Shown here piece after piece: positions 59,342 through 64,000 of a stretch of DNA of 64,000 bases. Source of the DNA: Nemophila menziesii. Lineage: Eukaryota > Streptophyta > Magnoliopsida > Boraginales > Hydrophyllaceae. Where the stretch lies: assembly GCA_029959085.1 (NCBI GenBank), contig JARWIR010000005.1, forward strand, positions 33,349,350 to 33,413,349. The letters run 5' to 3'. The position numbers and the translations under genes were made by a program. The notes under the pieces are model-generated. The model was not told the origin of the DNA. It made no database searches and saw only the letters and a program-made list of their open reading frames with translations. Numbering within the stretch: the stretch's first letter is position 1; each line of letters begins with the position of its first letter.

Positions 59342-62300
59342 TTGTGCGTCAATATTTTAAGTCTTTATGAGAAACCAAATGATTACACGGGAATTTGCAA
59401 ACTACCACACATTGAGCCGCTTGTTAGTGAAGAATCACGAGCCCTTGAATTGCCATTCCTGGACGAGGATATAAGAGAAGCTATCTTTCAATCGAATCCA
59501 ACTGAAGCTCCGGGTCCGGATGGTATGTGAGCAGCGTTTTATCAGAAATGTTGGGCTACGGTGGGTCCGGCTATGTGTAATATGGTTCGTGATGCTGTGA
59601 GTAAGGGCCACCTTTAATCGGGTCTGAACGGTTCTCTTATTCATTTTAATCCTTAAAGTTTCAGACCCGAACCGGGTACGTTTTTTTCGCCCTATTAGTT
59701 TAATAAATTCTTCTGTTAAGTTTATTATGAAGGTCATGGTCAATAGACCGAGGCCGTTACTTACTAATATTATTGGTCCTTGCCAAAGTAGTTTTTACCA
59801 GGTAGATCTACAATTGATAACATAGTCCTTGTTCGGGAGGTTGACCACAGGATGAGGCAATTACAAGGAAGGAAAGGTATGATGGAGATAAAAATTTGAT
59901 CTTGCGAAAGCCTATGATAGAGTTAGATGGGAATTCATTGAGGACACAATCTGATTATTTCGGTTTATCGGAAAGTTGCGTCTCGATTATCATGTCTAGC
60001 ATGAGGGAGAATGAAATGAGAGTGCTGTGGAATGGGAAACCTTTGACTCTATTCAAACCTCATCGTGGAATCCGCCAGGGCGACTGATGTCTCCCCATTT
60101 GTGATGATTTAATATTAGTTGGAGGCATCATTTTTAGTGTTTTAGAAGTCTAAATACTCGTTTTTCATATGATATAGTGCACTTTCCCATTTCTTGTCTT
60201 GATTTAATGAATTATTATTTTTAGAGCATATGGGGTTTAATTATTTATTTAGTGTGAAGCTTTAAAGATATATATGAAGATTAATTAGATGCCAAGTCAA
60301 TTTTAAGAGATAAAGGAAAAAAGATATACATGGAAATTGGAGAATAGAAAGGAAAAACTAGGATATGGAAAGATAAAGTTGTCAAATAAATCTGAATTCC
60401 AGCACCTACGACCACAAAAGGGCTTATAACTCAAGATTGGCTTGGAATTTGGAAGAATGGCCTGAAATAAAGTTAAAGAGCTTTCTTAGACAATAAGTTT
60501 CGACTATTGGAACGCATAACACATAAGTATTGAAGCAGTTATGACAAAAAAAACTGCGGCAGATTATTACCTTTTCTATATTTTAGGGTTACGAATTTGA
60601 GTTGGGCTAGGAGTCCATTACTTGTCTTCTACTCCAGGAAAAAGAATTAGGTCTTCTAAACACCTATAAATACACCCTTATATATTTTGTAAATAATCCT
60701 TGTCTCCCATTAATTAGTCCTTAGGTTTATATCATTAGAGTTATTTAAGAGAGCAAGATGAAGTCTTTTATTCAATCTTTTAGTTTATTTATTTCAGGTA
60801 TGAACTAATTTTCCCATAGCTTGGGTTTTGCATAATGTATAATCTATGAATTCTATTTTCTTTCTATCTAAGTTTCTTTGGGAATTATATGTTTTAATTT
60901 GATATTAGCTGCTTACCCATATATTTGTTTATATATTTTGAATTATTGTCTGTCCTAAACCTGATCACTTTAGACTTTCTTAATAGTAGTTAGATGGTCG
61001 CCCGGAAGGGGTGTCTAATTATCGGAACACCACATAACGTTTAGTGTCCGATATTGGTCCTGACAACACCGATTCTAACTAGATAGTCATTAGGGTTTGT
61101 TTTAATCACCATATCACCAATTGAAGGAATTGTACTGCTTAGGACCTTGGTAGCGCTTGATAACCCTAAGTTTGGATTGCCTCGTGGTTGTGCCGTAGCC
61201 CCCTTAGTCGCTTTCAAGGTCTAAGGTATGGGAATTTAGAATCCTGACTAAGTATCTAAGAGCTATTATCTCCCTTATTAACAAGAATTTGATAGAAAGA
61301 ATTAAAAGGATTAGTGCATACTAGCAAAACCTAAGCTATATCTCTCATCTCATATTTCTTCGTATTTATTTATTGTCTTTACTTTTTATTAGTTTAATTA
61401 ATCATCTCTCGATTTATTCATCTTTATTTTCCGTCTTTTAATTAATTACTTGCTACTCTTAATTATTGCTCATTCGTATAACACACTAAGTCCCTGAGAA
61501 CGAATTCAACTTATCATTAAAACGTTCATACGTCCTGTAACACTTGCAGTACCGTGCTAGTCTAGGGTGAATTGTGCATCGTTTATCTATCTTTGATTAT
61601 ATTATTTTATCACACCCTAGGCAACACCAGCGACCCTTTCTCAACCTATATATTTGTAATGTGCATGGAACGACACTCTTTTTAATCCAATAATTATGCA
61701 TAAATGGAAAATGGGAGGCGATTCGGATGGGTAGACAGGGCCCAAAGTTATTTCATTTATTTTTTGCGGATGATCTAATCCTTTTTTGTGAGGCTTCTCT
61801 ATCGCAGGTACAACTGGTGCTGGAGATGATGGATGTTTTTTGCATGGAGGATGGACAATATATTAGCACGGAGAAATCGCTTATATACTTCTCAAAGAAT
61901 GTCTCTGGACATTTACAACATGAATTAGCAATGGAAAGTGGATTTTGTCTTAGCGAGTCGTTCGGAAGTTACATAGGGACGCCTATATTGTCCGGAAGAT
62001 TACCTAAAGGCTTTTATAAGAAGATCGTGGAGAAAATGAGAGGAAAGTTAGCGACATGAAAGTCTAAGACTCTTTCATTAGTTGGTCGTGTTACATTGGC
62101 GCAGTCAATACTTAGCGCAGTTCTGATTTATCAAATGCAGGTGATGAGTCTACCCAAATTTGTTTGTGATGAAGTTGATAGAATCGTTAGGGACTTCATA
62201 TGGGGTTCTTCAAAAACATGTAGGAAGATTCATTGGGTTGCTTGGGATCATATTTGTAAACTAAAAGAAGTGGGTGGTCTTGGGTTAAGGAGTGCAAAAT

Positions 62301-62368
62301 ATTACAACCTTGCGCTCTTAGCAAAGCTTGGATGGAAAGTATTTAAAAAAAAAGGTGGCATGGGTTGA
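59342..62368 (+). pseudogene. LINE reverse transcriptase, interrupted by a solo LTR
   Basis: N-terminal fingers: LPFLDEDIREAIFQSNPTEA, PGPDGM, AFYQKCW (59450-59560). Then GIRQGD at 60066-60084, where the LTR is inserted. After it: PFSTYIFVMCMERHSF (61634-61682) and the catalytic FADD box FHLFFADDLILFCEA (61742-61788), then LSLVGRVTLAQSILSAVLIY and GGLGLRSAKYYNLALLAKLGW. Several stops, for example at 59529 and 62059. Confidence 0.85.
60085..61629 (+). mobile_element. Solo LTR (1545 bp) with 5-bp duplication
   Basis: Starts TGATGTCTCC and ends ACACCA (TG...CA), flanked by GCGAC (60080-60084 and 61630-61634). The LINE RT frame resumes directly beyond. No internal region, primer-binding site or pol, so the rest was lost by LTR-LTR recombination. 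Composition (CTGAGAACGAATTCAACTTA, GGTGAATTGTGCATCG near the end) suggests a gypsy (Tat/Athila) LTR. Confidence 0.88.
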
Positions 62369-62709
62369 AATATATAAAAATAAATACCTTAAAGAAGGGT
62401 TGTTGAATCGTGAAGTAAAAGGAGGTGACTCTGGGTTTACAAAGCCATTTTAGCATGTATGATAGTTTTGAAAGATGGGGTAATTGAATTGAAGAGAATC
62501 GGGTTCAAAGGTAGTGTGGAAATTAGAGCCATCCGGAAATTTTATGGTGAACCTTAGAAAATAATGTGGGGAAATCGGCAAGTTTGTTTTATTTTTAGCA
62601 TTTTTTTAAAAATTATTTAGCGTTTTGGCATCGAAACAAAAAAATTTCAACATTGGCATATCGGCGGTATCCCGTGTACCGCCCTTAGTTAATTATGGGT
62701 TTAGGGAAA

Positions 62710-62828
62710 GGGCGGTTGGCTAGCCACCGCCCAAAGAACAAAATTAATTTTGAGGTGGGCGGTTGGCTAGCGACCGCCCTTAGCGTAAATTTTACCGCAT
62801 TGTAAGGGCGGTTGGCTAGCCACCGCCC
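62710..62828. repeat. Three near-palindromes GGGCGGTTGGCTAGCCACCG
   Basis: Units at 62710-62732, 62757-62779 and 62806-62828, spaced 47-49 bp. Each centres on GGCTAGCC or GGCTAGCG and ends CCGCCC, so each can form a hairpin. Confidence 0.85.
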
Positions 62829-63164
62829 TTCCGTGCAGATTATATTTCTGCTATATTTCAGAACTCCCATTACGGGAGTTTTTTCATTTTAAACGAAAAC
62901 CCCATAATCCCACCGCCCCCACCGCCGCACCACCTTGCTGTCGCCACCTAGTTGTCGCCGCCAAGTCCTTCCACGTGAATCAATCACCTTCTCAAACACT
63001 TCCTTCCCTAATCCTAAGGTTAGGGTTTCTAAAACCCAAATTTTTTTTAATTTCGTTTTTTGCTATTGATATTGATGAATGAATGCATGCTTGTAATTTA
63101 GTGTAATGTGTTTGATTTTGTTTTATATTGATGCAAAGATTATTAGATTAACTTCATAGGGTTA

Positions 63165-63470
63165 GGTAATTGCACAATTGATCCTTGTTTAATTTGATAA
63201 TTGCACTACTAGTCCTTTTAGTTACTTTTAGTTGACATAATAGTTTTTTAATACAAATTTGGTCCTTGAATTTTAGGTCAATGCACAATTGGTCCTTATA
63301 AGTTTTGATAATTGCACAATAGGTCCTTTTAAAGTTTGGTAATTGCACAATTGGTCCTTTAAGTATATTTTAATTGAATTTTAATTAATTGCACAATTTG
63401 GTCCTTTCAATTTTATGTAATTGCACAATTGGTCCTTTTTATTATAAATAATTGCACTATTGGTCTATTT
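63165..63470. repeat. Minisatellite TAATTGCACAATTGGTCCTT
   Basis: At least eight imperfect copies (63166, 63191, 63272, 63309, 63338, 63388, 63419, 63450), 22-80 bp apart. It lies in the leader or first intron of the PMD gene. Confidence 0.85.
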
Positions 63471-63506
63471 ATTAATTTAACGGTTCTTGTTTTTTGCTAG
63501 TTTTTT

Positions 63507-63590
63507 ATGGCATCTTCTAGTAGCAATCCAGACTCGCTTTTATAGAGACAAGGGAAATTTGAACATAAATCTGAAGCGGTGACAACGTAA
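63507..63590 (+). pseudogene. Candidate first exon of the PMD gene, with stop
   Basis: ATG at 63507 begins MASSSSNPDSLL and meets TAG at 63543-63545; beyond it the same frame reads RQGKFEHKSEAVTT up to a donor (CAAC/GTAAGTT near 63587). The matching acceptor is TTAATAG near 63655. The stop suggests this copy cannot make the full protein. Confidence 0.45.
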
Positions 63591-63672
63591 GTTAATTATT
63601 TCAGATATAAATTTTATTTTAGTTTATTTGTTAATTATTTGTTTTTGTTAATAGGGCCGATATTAAGGTGTG

Positions 63673-64000
63673 ATGACCAAGCCCATCTCCACTACTCCGT
63701 GGCAATTGGACCCACGGGTAATTCCTCTAGTTGAAGAAGCTGGGTTCGGGGAGATTCGTAAAATAGCCAGGATTGTATTGGACCACGCATTGATCTCTGC
63801 GATGGTCGAAAGGTGGAGACGGGAGACCCATACTTTTCACATGCCCGTAGGTGAGATGACCGTCACCTTACGAGATGAGTCGATGATATTAGGTATACCA
63901 ATCTGCGGTCGTGCAGTGACCGAGCGAGAACCGACCTACTTTGACTTTGAAGAAACATGTATACATTTATTCGGAATGGTACCGCCAGATGGGGGAGATG
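63673..64000 (+). CDS. Plant mobile domain (PMD/MAIN-like) protein, 3'-truncated by window end
   Basis: Frame open from ATG 63673 to the window end (109 codons). It reads PWQLDPRVIPLVEEAGFGEI, ALISAMVERWRRETHTFHMP, VGEMTVTLRDESMILGIPI, GRAVTEREPTYF. HTFHMP.GEMT.TL.D...ILG.PI is the core of the PMD (transposase-associated, PF10536 type). Family members act in plant meristem and silencing pathways (MAIN, MAIL1), but many are TE-borne, as this context suggests. A frame change near 63685 may separate it from the preceding exon. The CDS is partial. Confidence 0.8.
   Translation, partial: MTKPISTTPWQLDPRVIPLVEEAGFGEIRKIARIVLDHALISAMVERWRRETHTFHMPVGEMTVTLRDESMILGIPICGRAVTEREPTYFDFEETCIHLFGMVPPDGGD

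Larger units (their letters stand above)
54640..62570 (+). mobile_element. LINE with ORF1, endonuclease and RT, split by two nested elements
   Basis: Once 56719-58117 (MULE) and 60085-61629 (solo LTR) are removed, about 5 kb remains in the order ORF1, endonuclease, RT. The 3' side ends soon after RT (about 62570) with no zf-RVT or RNase H, so it is 3'-truncated, probably by the PMD-carrying element. Frameshifts and stops show it is dead. Confidence 0.85.
62577..64000 (+). mobile_element. Repeat unit carrying a PMD gene, cut by window end
   Basis: After the LINE ends, a T-rich boundary (62580-62660) leads into GGCGGTATCCCGTGTACCGC, GGGCGGTTGGCTAGCCACCG repeats, an AATTGCACAATTGGTCC minisatellite and a PMD coding exon. 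Its right end is beyond the window. PMD genes are often carried by Mutator-like or gypsy elements. Confidence 0.5.

Noticed and set aside
62685..62870. 61-residue minus-strand frame over the GGGCGG repeats
   Set aside because: Repetitive product of the near-palindromes, no independent coding evidence.

Overview
This is nuclear DNA of a flowering plant, almost certainly a eudicot. It has intron-bearing genes with GT-AG borders, low gene density, AT-rich intergenic DNA and many transposable elements (TEs). The class is supported by a plant mitochondrial ATP synthase beta gene, a plant ALIX/BRO1 gene, PRP31, an FBA-type F-box cluster, a xyloglucan-endotransglucosylase (XTH) fragment and a plant mobile domain (PMD) gene. 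I cannot name the species.

Layout. 1-4549: downstream part of a Ty1/copia retrotransposon (SIRE-like) with an open pol frame and its 3' LTR. 4.55-6.8 kb: decayed LINE. 6.85-7.28 kb: fold-back element just upstream of the ATP2-type gene (7661-9797, 5 exons). 10.9-16.6 kb: a hAT-like element with a Mutator-like (MULE) element nested inside it, a Tourist-like and a Stowaway-like MITE, and two LINE remnants. 17085-18750: plastid FAD/NAD(P)-binding oxidoreductase (5 exons), tail to tail with a Lys/His/Ser-rich FAM133-like gene (19568-20311, minus) that has a 5'UTR intron. 21.6-27.3 kb: LINE and Athila/Tat-like gypsy remnants split by a 551-bp hAT MITE. 30217-33866: ALIX (9 exons). 35.3-40.9 kb: hAT and LINE-like debris, a fold-back element and a GTG repeat. 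41838-43976: PRP31 (6 coding exons, the first holding only the ATG). 44.2-54.2 kb: XTH fragment, MITEs and three related F-box genes, the third frameshifted. 54.6-62.6 kb: a LINE split by a 1.4-kb MULE and by a 1.5-kb solo LTR. 62.6-64.0 kb: a repeat unit carrying a PMD gene cut by the window end.

Genes that work together are few. The host genes are housekeeping: ATP synthesis, redox, ESCRT/vacuolar sorting and U4/U6 snRNP assembly. The ALIX and FAD/NAD(P) oxidoreductase genes are neighbours in Arabidopsis too (recalled as At1g15130 and At1g15140), so the 17-34 kb part looks like conserved microsynteny stretched by TE insertion.

The most informative signals beyond the genes are TE boundaries that can be read to the base: seven exact target-site duplications (TSDs) of 5 to 17 bp, plus short TAA and TA ones, fix the limits and order of insertion of hAT, MULE, SINE and LTR elements. 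I found no clear new biological system. The best candidates for novelty are a MULE family with an internal TTCAAATC octamer array, a non-autonomous LINE-like unit, and a repeat apparently grown out of hAT transposase coding sequence.
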